Shown: positions 19,184 through 29,810, counted from the first letter of the stretch. The stretch is 64,000 bases of DNA from Dictyobacter aurantiacus (GCF_003967515.1 NZ_BIFQ01000001.1:4402001-4466000), one strand, 5' to 3'. The notes: generated by a model from the sequence alone, not told the origin. Translations and numbers: made by a program.

Positions 19184-19430
19184 ATATTGATCTCATATGC
19201 GCTCATGGTATAGGTCATTTGTTTATAGTGAAACTGATTAGGTTACGTAAGAGTAATACTGTTATATTTGAATGGTACAGCCCTTATTCCACTGTAGAGA
19301 TTGTCTGTGGTACGTGTGAGCAAGTATGATGGCCATTTTGTTTAGATGAGCGAAGCCGTTCCCGGCCGTAATGCGAGCCGGGTGCATGCGGCGTTTACGA
19401 TTGCTTTAGAGAGTATGTTGGAGTGAGCTT

Positions 19431-21350
19431 GTGAGGTTCCTGATTGTCGATGATAGTAAGCCTGATCGTGAGTTAGTGATCAGGCGCCTGAAAAAAGAAT
19501 TTTCTGATGCTGAATATGTAGAAGCGTCGCATTTGAATGAACTGGAAGAGGCGATGGCCAGCGATGACTTTGATATCGTGCTCACCGATTATCAATTAAA
19601 CTGGACGAATGGCCTCAATATCCTGAACAGGGTCAAACAGCAATATCCTGGCATTCCGGTCCTGATGGTAACAGGCACCGGCAGCGAAGAGATCGCGGTG
19701 GAGGGTCTGCGCTCGGGTTTGAGTAATTATATTCTCAAGAGCCACCTGGATCAACTTCCGCAGGCTGTGCATGAGAGCCTGGAGAAGGCACGCTTACAGA
19801 AGCAATATAATGAAGCAATCCTCCAACTGCGCCATTCTGAAGAACGCTATCGCGAAATTTTTGAACAGGGCCTGACCGGTATCTTTGTCTGTACCCCCGA
19901 GGGAACACTGCTCACCTGTAATACAGCATTCGCGCGTATCCTGGGTTTTGCCTCCGAACATGAAGCTCTGCAGACTGATATTCACTCTCTGTATCCGACA
20001 ACCAATGACTACGAGACCTTTCTTTCGCGTTTAGCAAAAGAGAAGCGCCTGGAATACTACGAAGTTGAGATGGTACGCCACGATGGCGCGCCGGTCTACG
20101 TTGTTGAAAACGTTGTGGGCGACTTTGATGAAGATGGCCAATTGACCGAGATCAAGGGTTACATTTTTGACACCACCGAACGGCGCAAGCTGGCGGACCA
20201 GCTTCAGCAGGCCCAGCGTCTGGAGAGCGTTGGCCTGCTGGTCAGTGGCATCGCCCATGACTTCAACAACATGCTGGGTGGCATCCTTGGCTACGCCAGC
20301 CGTGGCCTTAACCGCATCACCCAGAGCCATCCCCTCTACGACAATTTAAACCACATTCACGAGATTGGCACGCGGGCCGCGAAAATGACCCATCAATTGC
20401 TGGCCTTTTCACGTCGGCAGGTGCTGGAGCCAACCGATGTCAACCTGAACTACGTGGTTGAGAATCTTTTGAACCTGGTTGGCAAGATACTGGCTGACCA
20501 GATTGAAATCGAGTTCATTCCCGATCCCAATCTCAAGACGGTGCACGTCGACTATGCGCAGATCGAGCAGGTGCTGATGAACCTGTGTGTCAATGCCCAC
20601 GATGCCATGCCAGATGGGGGAAAGCTTACCATCAAGACTTGCAACGTACCCTACGAGGAGGCCTACCGCAAGAGCCGTGGGCAGCTGGCGGAGGCTCAGT
20701 ATGTCCTGCTTACCGTGCAGGATAGTGGTATTGGCATGGATGAGCAGACGCAGTCGCATATCTTTGAGCCCTTTTTCACCACCAAAGAGATCGGTAAGGG
20801 GACGGGCCTGGGCCTATCCATGGTGCACGGCATTATTGGTCAGCACAATGGATATATCGGAGTTGAGAGTGCGCTGGGGAAGGGGACCTGCTTCTCCATC
20901 TATCTGCCAACCATTGAGGTGCCCGCGACCGAGCCAGGTTTCGATAAGGATACCCTGGCGGTCAGCCAGGAGTTGGTGCGTGGTGGAGACGAAAACATCC
21001 TGGTGGTCGAAGATGATCCCGATCTGCGCTGCCTGATAGAGGAGGCGTTGACAGAGTATGGCTATACCGTGGTGAGTGCCGCCGATGGATCTGAGGGGCT
21101 CAAGCTTTTTGAGCGGCGCGACCCGGTCTTCTCGCTGGTCGTCTCGGATCTCGTTACCCCTAAAATGAAGGGGAAAGAGCTCTACGACCATATTCACCTG
21201 CTGAGTGAGCAGACCAAATTTCTCTTTATCAGCGGCTACCAGGCGAATCAGATCAGCCAGAACTTTGTGCTGGATAAAGGGTTTGCTTTTCTGCAAAAGC
21301 CGTTTGATCTGGATGAACTGGCCGCCCGCGTGCGCGAGATTCTCGGTTGA
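19431..21350 (+). CDS. Hybrid kinase: receiver - PAS - histidine kinase - receiver
   Basis: 639 residues. The N-terminal receiver has Asp53 (VLTDYQL); a PAS domain spans about 140-250 (YREIFEQGLTGIFV); HisKA has His276 in SGIAHDFNNMLGGILG, of the NtrB-like type; the HATPase has DSGIGMDEQ and GTGLGLSMV; a C-terminal receiver starts NILVVEDDPDLR. GTG 19431 is preceded by GGAGTGA. The 247-bp gap before it has no repeat or clear promoter I can name. It probably belongs to the same light or redox signalling module. Confidence 0.9.
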   Translation: MRFLIVDDSKPDRELVIRRLKKEFSDAEYVEASHLNELEEAMASDDFDIVLTDYQLNWTNGLNILNRVKQQYPGIPVLMVTGTGSEEIAVEGLRSGLSNYILKSHLDQLPQAVHESLEKARLQKQYNEAILQLRHSEERYREIFEQGLTGIFVCTPEGTLLTCNTAFARILGFASEHEALQTDIHSLYPTTNDYETFLSRLAKEKRLEYYEVEMVRHDGAPVYVVENVVGDFDEDGQLTEIKGYIFDTTERRKLADQLQQAQRLESVGLLVSGIAHDFNNMLGGILGYASRGLNRITQSHPLYDNLNHIHEIGTRAAKMTHQLLAFSRRQVLEPTDVNLNYVVENLLNLVGKILADQIEIEFIPDPNLKTVHVDYAQIEQVLMNLCVNAHDAMPDGGKLTIKTCNVPYEEAYRKSRGQLAEAQYVLLTVQDSGIGMDEQTQSHIFEPFFTTKEIGKGTGLGLSMVHGIIGQHNGYIGVESALGKGTCFSIYLPTIEVPATEPGFDKDTLAVSQELVRGGDENILVVEDDPDLRCLIEEALTEYGYTVVSAADGSEGLKLFERRDPVFSLVVSDLVTPKMKGKELYDHIHLLSEQTKFLFISGYQANQISQNFVLDKGFAFLQKPFDLDELAARVREILG

Positions 21351-21356
21351 TATACA

Positions 21357-21381
21357 GCGGGCATGCTCGCAGCATGCCCGC
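21357..21381. terminator. Bidirectional hairpin terminator between convergent genes
   Basis: Perfect 11-bp stem GCGGGCATGCT/AGCATGCCCGC between the hybrid kinase stop (21350) and the stop of the minus-strand gene (21391). Confidence 0.7.
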
Positions 21382-21390
21382 TTCAGCTGA

Positions 21391-21903
21391 TTACTCTTCT
21401 TCGTGCGTGGCTCCGACGTGTTCGACGCGGCTCTGAACCTCAAAGAGGGCCTCGATGCGTGGCGTCTGTTGCTGGTTGCTCTCTTCCAGACTGTTCTGGA
21501 TCAGGTTATCGATTTCCAGGTAATACTCGACCAGGAGCCGCTCGCCGACAGTGGTATGGTTGACGCACTCCTCCAGCATGCTCTCCGCCTCTTCATACGT
21601 TGCCAGGGACTCCTGGGCGCTCTGAAAGGCATGCTGGGCGCTCTGGAGCCGTTCCATCTGTTCCTGATAGGCCCGGCGCCGCATGGGCTCGCTCCCTGCG
21701 TTTGACTGCAATTCTTGTATGGTCAGGGCCGCTTTACCCATATCAACATGGGTCTCGTCCTCTCGACGCTTCAACCAGGCGCGTACGGCATGCAGACGAA
21801 CAAGCGGATTGGCATCTTCAGGTAAGCGTAAATTATCATCAGAGAGCAGTTCGTCGCTCCCGATCTCTTCCGGCTGCTGAGAAAGTTCTTCGTCAAAATC
21901 CAT
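21391..21903 (-). CDS. Hypothetical helical, acidic protein
   Basis: 170 residues, not recognised. It is strongly charged and helical: an acidic N-terminus (DFDEELSQQPEEIGSDELL), then Gln/Glu-rich helices (QEQMERLQSAQHAFQSAQE) that look like a coiled coil. No signal or membrane segment. It is convergent with the hybrid kinase gene and followed by a hairpin. Overlapping plus-strand frames are less plausible in composition. Confidence 0.6.
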   Translation of the reverse strand: MDFDEELSQQPEEIGSDELLSDDNLRLPEDANPLVRLHAVRAWLKRREDETHVDMGKAALTIQELQSNAGSEPMRRRAYQEQMERLQSAQHAFQSAQESLATYEEAESMLEECVNHTTVGERLLVEYYLEIDNLIQNSLEESNQQQTPRIEALFEVQSRVEHVGATHEEE

Positions 21904-21978
21904 CCTGGTGCTTCTTTCCTTTTTCTGGCGTTAACGGTTGTTTCCTGTATGGTAGCATAGCCTGGCAAGCAACAAAAA

Positions 21979-22011
21979 CAGGGATACCTCGCACTTGTGC
22001 GGATATCCCTG
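21979..22011 (-). terminator. Hairpin terminator after the symporter gene
   Basis: CAGGGATA / TATCCCTG stem with an inner GCAC/GTGC pair; lies just past the symporter stop at 22035 on the minus strand, followed by T/A-rich sequence on that strand. Confidence 0.65.
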
Positions 22012-22034
22012 TGGATGAGGAGCTTGTAGATGGA

Positions 22035-23612
22035 TTAGCTCAGCGCCTCCTGTCCCAGTTCCTGTTTTTCAACCGGGGCCGCTTCCTCCTCATAATCAGA
22101 TGGCCGCGTTCGGTCGCTGCCATTTCCCAGTCCGATGGCTTTGAAGACGGGCGTCAGAATGACGGCCAGCAACAGATTGAGTATGAGTACGGCGACCGCG
22201 ATATAGATGGGAATGCCAAAGACGGCCATGGTAGGTTTATTGCCCGCCATGATAAACATAGTGGTGCCCGCGACCATAGCCGCGGCCCAGCCGATCAACA
22301 GGGCCCAGCGATTAAACCAGTGGGTGTAGAGTCCCAGGAAGACGGCGGGCAGCGTCTGCAAGATCCAGATGCCTCCCAGCAGCTGAAAGTAGACCACCTG
22401 GGCGGGATTGATGGCGACGATGAAGATCAATGCACCAAACTTTAACACCAGGGATGCGAGTTTGGCCGCCTGTGACTCCTGCCTATCGGTAGCCTCGGGC
22501 CGGAAGTATTCCTTGTAGATGTTGCGCGTAAACAGGTTGGCCGCCGCGATCGACATGACGGCCGCCGGTACCAGGGCTCCAATCGAAAGAGCGGCGAACG
22601 TAAATCCGGCGAACCAGGAAGGGAAGATCGCGTTGACCAGGGCCGGTACGGCGCTGTTGTTGCCGAAGCCACCAAACGGTTTGATCTTTGCCGCGATGGC
22701 CATATATCCCAGCAGGGCCAGGAAGCCCAGCATCAGTGAATAGATGGGGAGCAATGCGGCGTTCCGCTTGACCACTTTGGTACTGCTACTGCTGAGCACG
22801 CCGGTGAGCGAATGGGGATAGAGGAAGAGCGCCAGCGCCGAGCCGAGTGCCAGGGTAGAATAAGCGATCGCCTGATTAGCAGGGATGATATCTGAGAAGG
22901 TCTTGGGATGGGCCAGGGCTTTCTGGTGCGCCGCATTAAAGATGGGGCCAAAGCCGTGGAAGTGCGTCGGGATAATTGCGATAATGGCGAACAGAACAAT
23001 GAATATCATGATATCTTTCACCAGCGCGATCATAGCGGGCGCGCGCAGTCCGCTGGTATAGGTGTAGGCGGCCAGGATCACAAAGGCGATCAAGAGCGGA
23101 ATATCGACCTGGAAACCCAGAATCGGGAGTGTGATCGGGATGCCCATCGCGGCCAGCGAGATCTGGATGCCGTACATTTGCAGGGCGATATATGGCATGG
23201 TGGCCAGGATGCCGGTGAAGGCCACAGCCAGCGCCAGTCCCCGGCTGTCGAAGCGATCCTTGACAAAATCGGCTGCGGTAACATAGCCGCGCTGCTTGCA
23301 GACAGTCCAGAACCTGGGCATCAGGACAAAGACGAGTGGATAGACCAGGACCGTGTAGGGGACGGCGAAAAAGCCCGATACCGCGCCAACGCCGAACATG
23401 GCGGCCGGAATGGCGATAAACGTATACGCGGTATACAGGTCTCCACCCAGCAAGAACCAGGTGATAACCGTGCCGAAACGCCGACCTGCTAATCCCCATT
23501 CATGCAGCAGATCCAGGTCTCCTCGTCGCCAGCGCGCGGCGACAAAGCCCAGGACCGTCACGACAATGAAGAAGAAAATAAAAACGGCGACAGCGGTTGC
23601 GTCAAATTTCAT
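22035..23612 (-). CDS. Sodium:solute symporter (SSS family), monocarboxylate-type
   Basis: Inner-membrane transporter of 525 residues with about 13 hydrophobic segments. The N-terminus LGFVAARWRRGDLDLLHEWGLAGRRFG and the segments GGDLYTAYTF and VTAADFVKDRFDSR are typical of the SSS family branch that includes MctP-like monocarboxylate and amino-acid carriers. A small DUF3311 gene precedes it by 60 bp, the usual partner for this branch. Substrate not determined; short organic acids are most likely. Confidence 0.88.
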   Translation of the reverse strand: MKFDATAVAVFIFFFIVVTVLGFVAARWRRGDLDLLHEWGLAGRRFGTVITWFLLGGDLYTAYTFIAIPAAMFGVGAVSGFFAVPYTVLVYPLVFVLMPRFWTVCKQRGYVTAADFVKDRFDSRGLALAVAFTGILATMPYIALQMYGIQISLAAMGIPITLPILGFQVDIPLLIAFVILAAYTYTSGLRAPAMIALVKDIMIFIVLFAIIAIIPTHFHGFGPIFNAAHQKALAHPKTFSDIIPANQAIAYSTLALGSALALFLYPHSLTGVLSSSSTKVVKRNAALLPIYSLMLGFLALLGYMAIAAKIKPFGGFGNNSAVPALVNAIFPSWFAGFTFAALSIGALVPAAVMSIAAANLFTRNIYKEYFRPEATDRQESQAAKLASLVLKFGALIFIVAINPAQVVYFQLLGGIWILQTLPAVFLGLYTHWFNRWALLIGWAAAMVAGTTMFIMAGNKPTMAVFGIPIYIAVAVLILNLLLAVILTPVFKAIGLGNGSDRTRPSDYEEEAAPVEKQELGQEALS

Positions 23613-23672
23613 AAACGCAAGCTCCCTTCTTTGAAGGCATTACATGTTAGCCATCTTCAGTGATTGACGATC

Positions 23673-23873
23673 TTACGCGCCCATGAAATAGACAATGGCG
23701 GTAATGATAGATGTAATGATGATCCAGAGCATTTGATACCAGTAGAAAAAAGGCATGCCCAAAAACGGTGGCTGCAGCGAGTTGTAGAAGGACGGTATGA
23801 GCAAGAAGATAAAGGGGATGATTAAGAGAAGCAGTAGCCAGCGACGTCTCTTGCTGGCAGGGCGAGTTACCAT
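23673..23873 (-). CDS. DUF3311 small membrane protein, symporter partner
   Basis: 66 residues from ATG 23873, which has GGAG 7 bases upstream; the frame extends to 23912 but without a ribosome site. Two transmembrane helices flank the family block PFFYWYQMLWI. DUF3311 genes usually sit directly upstream of an SSS-family symporter, as here, and the product is thought to be an accessory subunit; that role is inference. Confidence 0.8.
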   Translation of the reverse strand: MVTRPASKRRRWLLLLLIIPFIFLLIPSFYNSLQPPFLGMPFFYWYQMLWIIITSIITAIVYFMGA

Positions 23874-24037
23874 CTGCGTGCTCCTTTGCGGTATCCATGG
23901 AAAACTGGCCATAACAGTATTTGCCGTCGAGCAAGTCGATTAACTCTACGGCTTATGTTAATCCTAAAGTATTTGCATCCAATTGTCAATCGAATTGCTG
24001 AGCCACACCTGAGTTTTCGCACCTGCGGTGCTCAACC

Positions 24038-24165
24038 GCGCATAGTGGTGTGGATGGGCCTCGTTGTCGCACCACACCACTATGCGCAGCTGCATTGTTA
24101 TTATGTGCTGATGCATCGGTGTGGATGAGCCCCGCTGTCGCACCACACCACTATGCACAGCTTAT
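24038..24165. repeat. Degenerate hairpin and 71-bp direct repeat
   Basis: Hairpin P4 has 15-bp arms (24038-24052 / 24073-24087). Its right half (GTCGCACCACACCACTATG) is repeated about 71 bp downstream. The repeat unit includes the TGTGGATG(A/G)GCC segment. This looks like partial duplication within the hairpin family. Confidence 0.7.
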
Positions 24166-24212
24166 AGTTGGTGCATCGGGGGCGCATCCGCGCCCCCGAT
24201 GCACCAACTATA
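24163..24212. repeat. Long perfect hairpin P5
   Basis: 23-bp perfect arms with loop ATCC; apical GGGGGCGC-atcc-GCGCCCCC. It lies just before the stop of the hypothetical gene at 24282 (minus strand), so it would fold in that gene's 3' untranslated region. Confidence 0.9.
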
Positions 24213-24220
24213 AAATTAAT

Positions 24221-24247
24221 GCGGCCGCGCACGCGGACGCCCGAGCG
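24221..24247 (+). repeat. GCGGCCGCG-type motif next to hairpin P5
   Basis: GCGGCCGCGCACGCGGACGC, 8 bases after P5; variant of the motif at 15031, 29613 and 40301. Confidence 0.75.
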
Positions 24248-24281
24248 GGGGGCGCCTATGTGCCCCCACACGCAGAGGAGA

Positions 24282-25250
24282 TTAACTGCTACATAGCAGC
24301 CCGAGACCGTGCTGCGCGGCCTGATGCGTGATAGCCAGCAGATTCTCAGCATGCTCGGGCAAGACCTCATCAATCATATGAAATGGACGTTCTTCGGTGG
24401 AGGATTGGCATAGGAACGCGTAGCTGGCCCGCGTCTCTTCGCTGCTGGGCGCCTGCACGTAGCGTAAGCAGCGCGAGAGCTGCCAGACCTCACGCGGAGT
24501 CAGGTAGCCGACAAAATCTTCATAAGGCTCGCCCGTCCTATAGCCAAATGGCAGGCGCCTGCGGCCGCAGGCCAGTAATTCAAACAGCGCCATCGATCGT
24601 ATAGACAGAGAGGCCAGCCATCCACGCAGATGCAGGGTCGCTGGATGACGCCCAATCTCCATACCGTGTATCTCGGGTGTATCACCATCCTCTCCCTCTT
24701 CTTCTGTGGCTGGCATATTATCGCTGCCCTCCAACGATTGCTGATGTACCTGCCACGCCAGCTCATGGAGGCCCGCTGACTGTAATAGCGAGACAATGTC
24801 GCCATAGCTGTGTTCCTGCTGTTGATAGAGTTCTGGGTCCATTGGAGATGAGGTATGAAGCAGGGGGAAATGAAAGCAGGCGAGGCAATGTTCAGCTACC
24901 GTAGCACCCCATACAGCACGCAGTGCGTCGGTATTCTGGTAGAGTTGTGGTGGATGCCTGTGTACATAGCTATCACTGAGCTCGGTGAATTCTTCTGCGC
25001 TACAGAGCACCTCGTATTCTCGGCGTGTATGAGATCCTTGCGGCAACTGTTGGACAAATGTATGTGCGCGTGACCAGGTGCGTAGCGGCTGTATAGCCGG
25101 TGGCAGAAATTGCTCTTCTCGAAAACAGCGTGTCTGCGTATAAAGCGGGTAAATCAGAGAGTCATCGCCTTGCGTGAGCCAGAGCTTAAAAGCAGGCATG
25201 ACACATTGAGCATATGTTTCCCAGTTGAAGCCATAGACGCGCACTGTCAT
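24282..25250 (-). CDS. Hypothetical cytosolic protein
   Basis: About 322 residues, not recognised. ATG 25250 (MTVRVYGFNWETY) has GAGGATG upstream; longer forms would run into hairpin P6 and are unlikely. No membrane segment. There is an acidic linker in the middle (EEEGEDGDTPE) and a C-terminal half with several aromatic residues (FELLACGRRRLPFGYRTGEPYEDFVGYLTPREV). That second half resembles domains of unknown function that carry an F-x-LTP-E/R-V motif, but I cannot name a family. Both gene ends are bordered by long hairpins. Confidence 0.65.
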   Translation of the reverse strand: MTVRVYGFNWETYAQCVMPAFKLWLTQGDDSLIYPLYTQTRCFREEQFLPPAIQPLRTWSRAHTFVQQLPQGSHTRREYEVLCSAEEFTELSDSYVHRHPPQLYQNTDALRAVWGATVAEHCLACFHFPLLHTSSPMDPELYQQQEHSYGDIVSLLQSAGLHELAWQVHQQSLEGSDNMPATEEEGEDGDTPEIHGMEIGRHPATLHLRGWLASLSIRSMALFELLACGRRRLPFGYRTGEPYEDFVGYLTPREVWQLSRCLRYVQAPSSEETRASYAFLCQSSTEERPFHMIDEVLPEHAENLLAITHQAAQHGLGLLCSS

Positions 25251-25363
25251 AACATCCTCTTCCACGTAACCACACAGTATCATTGCTTTTTTTCTTATTC
25301 TTATCGTACTCACATTTGCCGGAAAATCCAAATGTGATAGTCCTGGAGTACCTGTTACATCAC

Positions 25364-25407
25364 ATGGAGGATGCGAGGCGCGCACGCGCGCGCCTCGCAT
25401 CCTCCAT
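25364..25407. repeat. Long perfect hairpin P6
   Basis: 20-bp perfect arms (25364-25383 / 25388-25407), core GAGGCGCGC-acgc-GCGCGCCTC. It lies immediately after the stop of the Pro/Thr-rich surface protein gene (25416, minus strand) and could serve as its terminator. Confidence 0.88.
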
Positions 25408-25415
25408 TGCTGGCC

Positions 25416-26777
25416 TTAAAGAGCCTCTTCTGAACCAGGCTTCTCTGGATTTGGGAGCGCGTACAGGCCCATCTGAGCCTGGCGCATAATCGTCTCCAGG
25501 ACTGGATCATCCTGGATGCTGGGTGCGATGAGTGGCGCAAACGCCAGGGGCCCCTCCTCTGGTGGGGAGATCGTTTGATTATGATCAGGGCCGCTGTTAT
25601 CCTGTGGCAAGACCTGTGATAGATCAAAGTTGTCTAGTGGCAATGGGCTCATATCGCTCGTGCTGATAGGATTGTTCTGGGCCGGTCTCGTGACCTGTTC
25701 AGGCAGCGAGGTAGTTATGGGTTTCAGGTCGCTGGGCGTATACACCCTGTTTTCCGGTTGTGGCCCATCACCGAAGATGGGCGGGGTCGCAGGTAGTAGA
25801 TCCGGCTGCAGACCGGTAGGCACCGTAGCCCTCGCTTGCGGACCACTGGCGAACGAAGGTAATTGCGTCGGCGTGACCGCCGTTCTATTCGTATGCGTGG
25901 GCATCGAGATGGGTGGCCCGGCAGGCGACATCGGTAAAACGTCAGGTATCGATGCAGCAGCGAAGGCGGTCTGCGGCGCAACAACTGGGGTCGGGATAGG
26001 CATAGGCGTGGCGAATGGCGCGTTAGAGCCCTGCTGGTTAAACCAGGCTGGCCGTCCCGTTGTGCGCAAAGGTACGCGGGCGTATGCGAGTTGCTGAGTG
26101 TTTGGTTTGCGCAAGAACATAAAGCACGTCAGACCACCAATTAGCAACAGTAAGACGGAGCCGATAGCCACCGGAACGATCGCTGTACCGATGCCACTCC
26201 CTTCCTGCTTGCCTTGATTACTAATATTGTTTGTGTTGTTGCTCGCACTATCCACTCCGGGTGCCGTTGGCGTAGCTTCCGCCGGCAGCGTTGGCGTGGC
26301 GGTTGCCCTGGGTGTTGCTTTGGCCGTAGGGGAGGGAGAAGGGAAAGGGACCGGAGTCACCCCTGGGACAAAGCCGCCGCCATTGGATGGAGGTAGGCCG
26401 GGTACCGTCACCGTTGGAACTCCCGGTGGAACTGGTTGCGGAGTTGGCTTTGGTGCGGGCACTGGCGTGGGTGTGGGAGCGGGTGGCTGCGTAGGGACCG
26501 GGGTAGGCGTAGCAACAGGGGCCGGGGTAGGTGTATCGGTAGGTACTAGCGTTGGCGTGGGGACGGGTACCAGCGTAGGCGTGTCAACAACTGGCAGTGT
26601 AGGCGTATCTCCTGTGATGGCCGCGGTTGACGTGAGCATGGCTGGCGCGTCAACCTGAGCCGCGTGGGCATAGGTCGCCACAATAGTTATATTTATACCT
26701 ATGAAGAAAGCAAAAATGCTATAAATGATTGCCGCTTTGTACCTTGTCAGGACGTTTTTCTTCATGTCTTCGTTCAC
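25416..26777 (-). CDS. Pro/Thr-rich surface protein with signal anchor and internal membrane segment
   Basis: 453 residues. An N-terminal hydrophobic signal (YSIFAFFIGINITIVATYAHA) is followed by a long low-complexity stretch of TPTP/VPTP repeats to about residue 175, a Ser/Asn-rich spacer, one transmembrane helix (VAIGSVLLLLIGGLTCFMFL) near residues 200-225, and a Pro-rich cytoplasmic tail with no recognised domain. The design suggests a cell-wall-spanning stalk or mechanosensor-like protein; that is inference. The complementary strand here gives a Gly/Val-rich open frame that is only a mirror of the Pro/Thr repeats. Confidence 0.75.
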   Translation of the reverse strand: MNEDMKKNVLTRYKAAIIYSIFAFFIGINITIVATYAHAAQVDAPAMLTSTAAITGDTPTLPVVDTPTLVPVPTPTLVPTDTPTPAPVATPTPVPTQPPAPTPTPVPAPKPTPQPVPPGVPTVTVPGLPPSNGGGFVPGVTPVPFPSPSPTAKATPRATATPTLPAEATPTAPGVDSASNNTNNISNQGKQEGSGIGTAIVPVAIGSVLLLLIGGLTCFMFLRKPNTQQLAYARVPLRTTGRPAWFNQQGSNAPFATPMPIPTPVVAPQTAFAAASIPDVLPMSPAGPPISMPTHTNRTAVTPTQLPSFASGPQARATVPTGLQPDLLPATPPIFGDGPQPENRVYTPSDLKPITTSLPEQVTRPAQNNPISTSDMSPLPLDNFDLSQVLPQDNSGPDHNQTISPPEEGPLAFAPLIAPSIQDDPVLETIMRQAQMGLYALPNPEKPGSEEAL

Positions 26778-27154
26778 TCCGGAAGATTTGTTCCTGTCTA
26801 TCGAGCTTGCCTCTCCTCTCTGGCGTCCTCTTGACGGAGTGGAGTAATAAGGAGCTTTTTATTGATAAATCATAGATCGAGTCAAGTGTAGATGCCCCCG
26901 CCATCTTCCGTCAAGCGGTCAGAAAAATGTACTATTATATGTCAATTCTTAATAGGCCGATTCATAGCATTTACACGCACGTGGCCCGAAAAAGCAGTTT
27001 GATCAGCAATCCGCTTCATGTTGATCTTTTATTTACCCTGCTGTCTTTATATATATCAAGACGTTTTATTATGTAACAAAAAGAAACTTTTAGCGTACTA
27101 TTATGTAGTAGGTTACTGCACGTTTAGCCGCTCACCTGGAGAAGGAGTATCACT
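26778..27154. other. Divergent intergenic region
   Basis: 377 bp between the surface protein gene (leftward) and the HD-GYP gene (rightward). AT-rich; I see no strong repeat, RNA gene or clear operator. It must carry the promoters of both genes. Confidence 0.5.
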
Positions 27155-27881
27155 ATGCTGCTCATCAATGGCACGGCTACTTTGCGCTGTAAAAACTTTC
27201 TGCGCCAGGCGCTTGCTCAGACGTTGGAACGCTATGGACACACGCCTACCCCTTACATCTTTGAAACCACCTCGCGAGAGAATCTCGCCTACAGGTTATA
27301 TGCTATTGAGTCCGCTATTTCGGATACGCTGTCATTGTGGTGTGATCAAGAGACGTGTAAGCATACCCTACGCCTGATCAGCCTGGTGCAGGCAATTGGG
27401 CGGCAGTCAGGATTGCCCGATACCGATCTTGTTATTCTGCGACTCTCAGCTCTCTTGCATGATATTGGTAAGGTCGCGATCCCGAGCGAGATCTTGCAGA
27501 AGCATGGGTCCTTGAATGAAGAAGAAAGGAGGCTGATTCGCCTGCATCCTCAGATAGGTTGGGATATACTGGAGGGTAATGGGGAGCTTTTTGAGCATAT
27601 AGCTCCGATCGTTGTCGCGCATCATGAAGCGTGGGATGGCAGCGGCTATCCATTTGGTTTGAGTGGTGAGACCATCCCATATTTCGCTCGTATCCTTACT
27701 GTTGCTGATTCCTATGATGCAATGGTTTCATACAGAGTATACGGAAAGCCGCTGCCTATATTGAGTGCATGTCAGGAATTAGTAAATTGTGCCGGTCATC
27801 AATATGATCCTCAAATTGTAGGCGCTTTTCTTGAAATGCTAATAGGTGAAAGAAGTATACAACTACATTCGTGTTTTTCTT

Positions 27882-29069
<1,188 letters not shown>

Positions 29070-29121
29070 ATACCTACTCCTCCTTATACCTCAAATCCCA
29101 TTCCACAATTTGGTAACCGGA

Positions 29122-29180
29122 GATCTGTGATGATTGATCATATCGATCACAGATCCGTAACTTTTTCAACATCCTACGGA
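29122..29180. promoter_or_regulatory. Inverted-repeat cluster upstream of the sigma gene
   Basis: GATCTGTGAT (29122-29131) and ATCACAGATC (29146-29155) form a 10-bp perfect inverted repeat 53 bp upstream of the sigma start. Overlapping it, GATCCGTA (29152 on) pairs with TACGGATC about 15 bp further. This arrangement looks like an operator or alternative RNA folds in the leader; the bound protein is unknown. Confidence 0.5.
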
Positions 29181-29280
29181 TCGCTACAGGCGTAGAATCC
29201 TAAAAATTTTTACGGATTTATTCCCCCTATATATTGCTTGTGCAAGATATGTGCCAATATAGAGGTGTAGGGATGTATAG

Positions 29281-29377
29281 ACCCATCAGCTGGCCTTAGC
29301 GGCCATCTGATGGGTAGTACCCATTGGATCTCGCCGTTTCCACATTGCGGCAACTGGAAATTTTTTCCAGTTGCTGC
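29281..29377. terminator. Two hairpins: 29281-29315 and 29347-29377
   Basis: ACCCATCAG...CTGATGGGT with an inner GGCC/GGCC pair, then GCGGCAACTGGAA/TTCCAGTTGCTGC with a T-rich loop. Both are terminator-like structures in the 740-bp gene-free stretch 29070-29810. What they terminate is unclear, since the flanking genes are divergent; a short unannotated transcript is possible. Confidence 0.45.
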
Positions 29378-29445
29378 GTATTTTTCCACAATTTATTACA
29401 TGCCAACCTTATCCACTGTTGTGAAAGCGTGTCTGACTATCGCAT

Positions 29446-29518
29446 GCGCGGCCGCGCTAGTTTTATATAGTAGTGCAACAGGGGCGCATCCGCGCCCCTG
29501 TTGCACTACTATATAAAA
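29446..29518. repeat. GCGGCCGCG motif plus long perfect hairpin P7
   Basis: GCGCGGCCGCGC at 29446-29457 is followed by P7: 27-bp perfect arms (29461-29487 / 29492-29518), loop ATCC, apical GGGGCGC-atcc-GCGCCCC identical in core to P5. Confidence 0.88.
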
Positions 29519-29550
29519 GGACTTGCGAGCGCCGAGGAGTCCTTCATTCT

Positions 29551-29638
29551 ATGGTGTGTTGGAGCATCGGGTGTGCATATGCGCACCCGATGCTCCAACA
29601 CACCATAACAATGCGGCCGCGCAGCGGACGCGCGTGCG
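29551..29638. repeat. Long hairpin P8 plus GCGGCCGCG motif
   Basis: P8 spans 29551-29606 with about 28-bp arms and one G-T pair, centred on CATATG. The motif GCGGCCGCG-cAGCGGACGCGCGTGC follows at 29613-29638. Confidence 0.88.
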
Positions 29639-29810
29639 GGGGCAATCACCTTTCTCCAGGGTGGCGGACGTCAGTCCCACACTAAGAAGAGTATAAAACG
29701 GGCGAAAAAATTCGCGCCGACCGTTTATTTGCATGACGGGGTGGATAGGATGGGAGAAAAGAAAAAATCTATCTAAAGGCCGTTTTTCCTCGAATCGCAA
29801 TTAGGAAGCA

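Noticed and set aside
19320..19400. GC-rich stretch resembling the hairpin family upstream of the hybrid kinase
   Set aside because: Contains CCCGGC and GCCGGG segments but no long matched arms and no GCGGCCGCG motif.
21600..22445. Plus-strand frame of about 280 residues
   Set aside because: Covers parts of two minus-strand genes and shows no domain or start signal.
24038..24165. CRISPR array
   Set aside because: Only two related units with partial hairpins, no regular spacer pattern and no cas genes.
26227..26658. Plus-strand Gly/Val-rich frame
   Set aside because: It is the complement of the TPTP-repeat stretch of the surface protein; regular repeats keep the other strand open.
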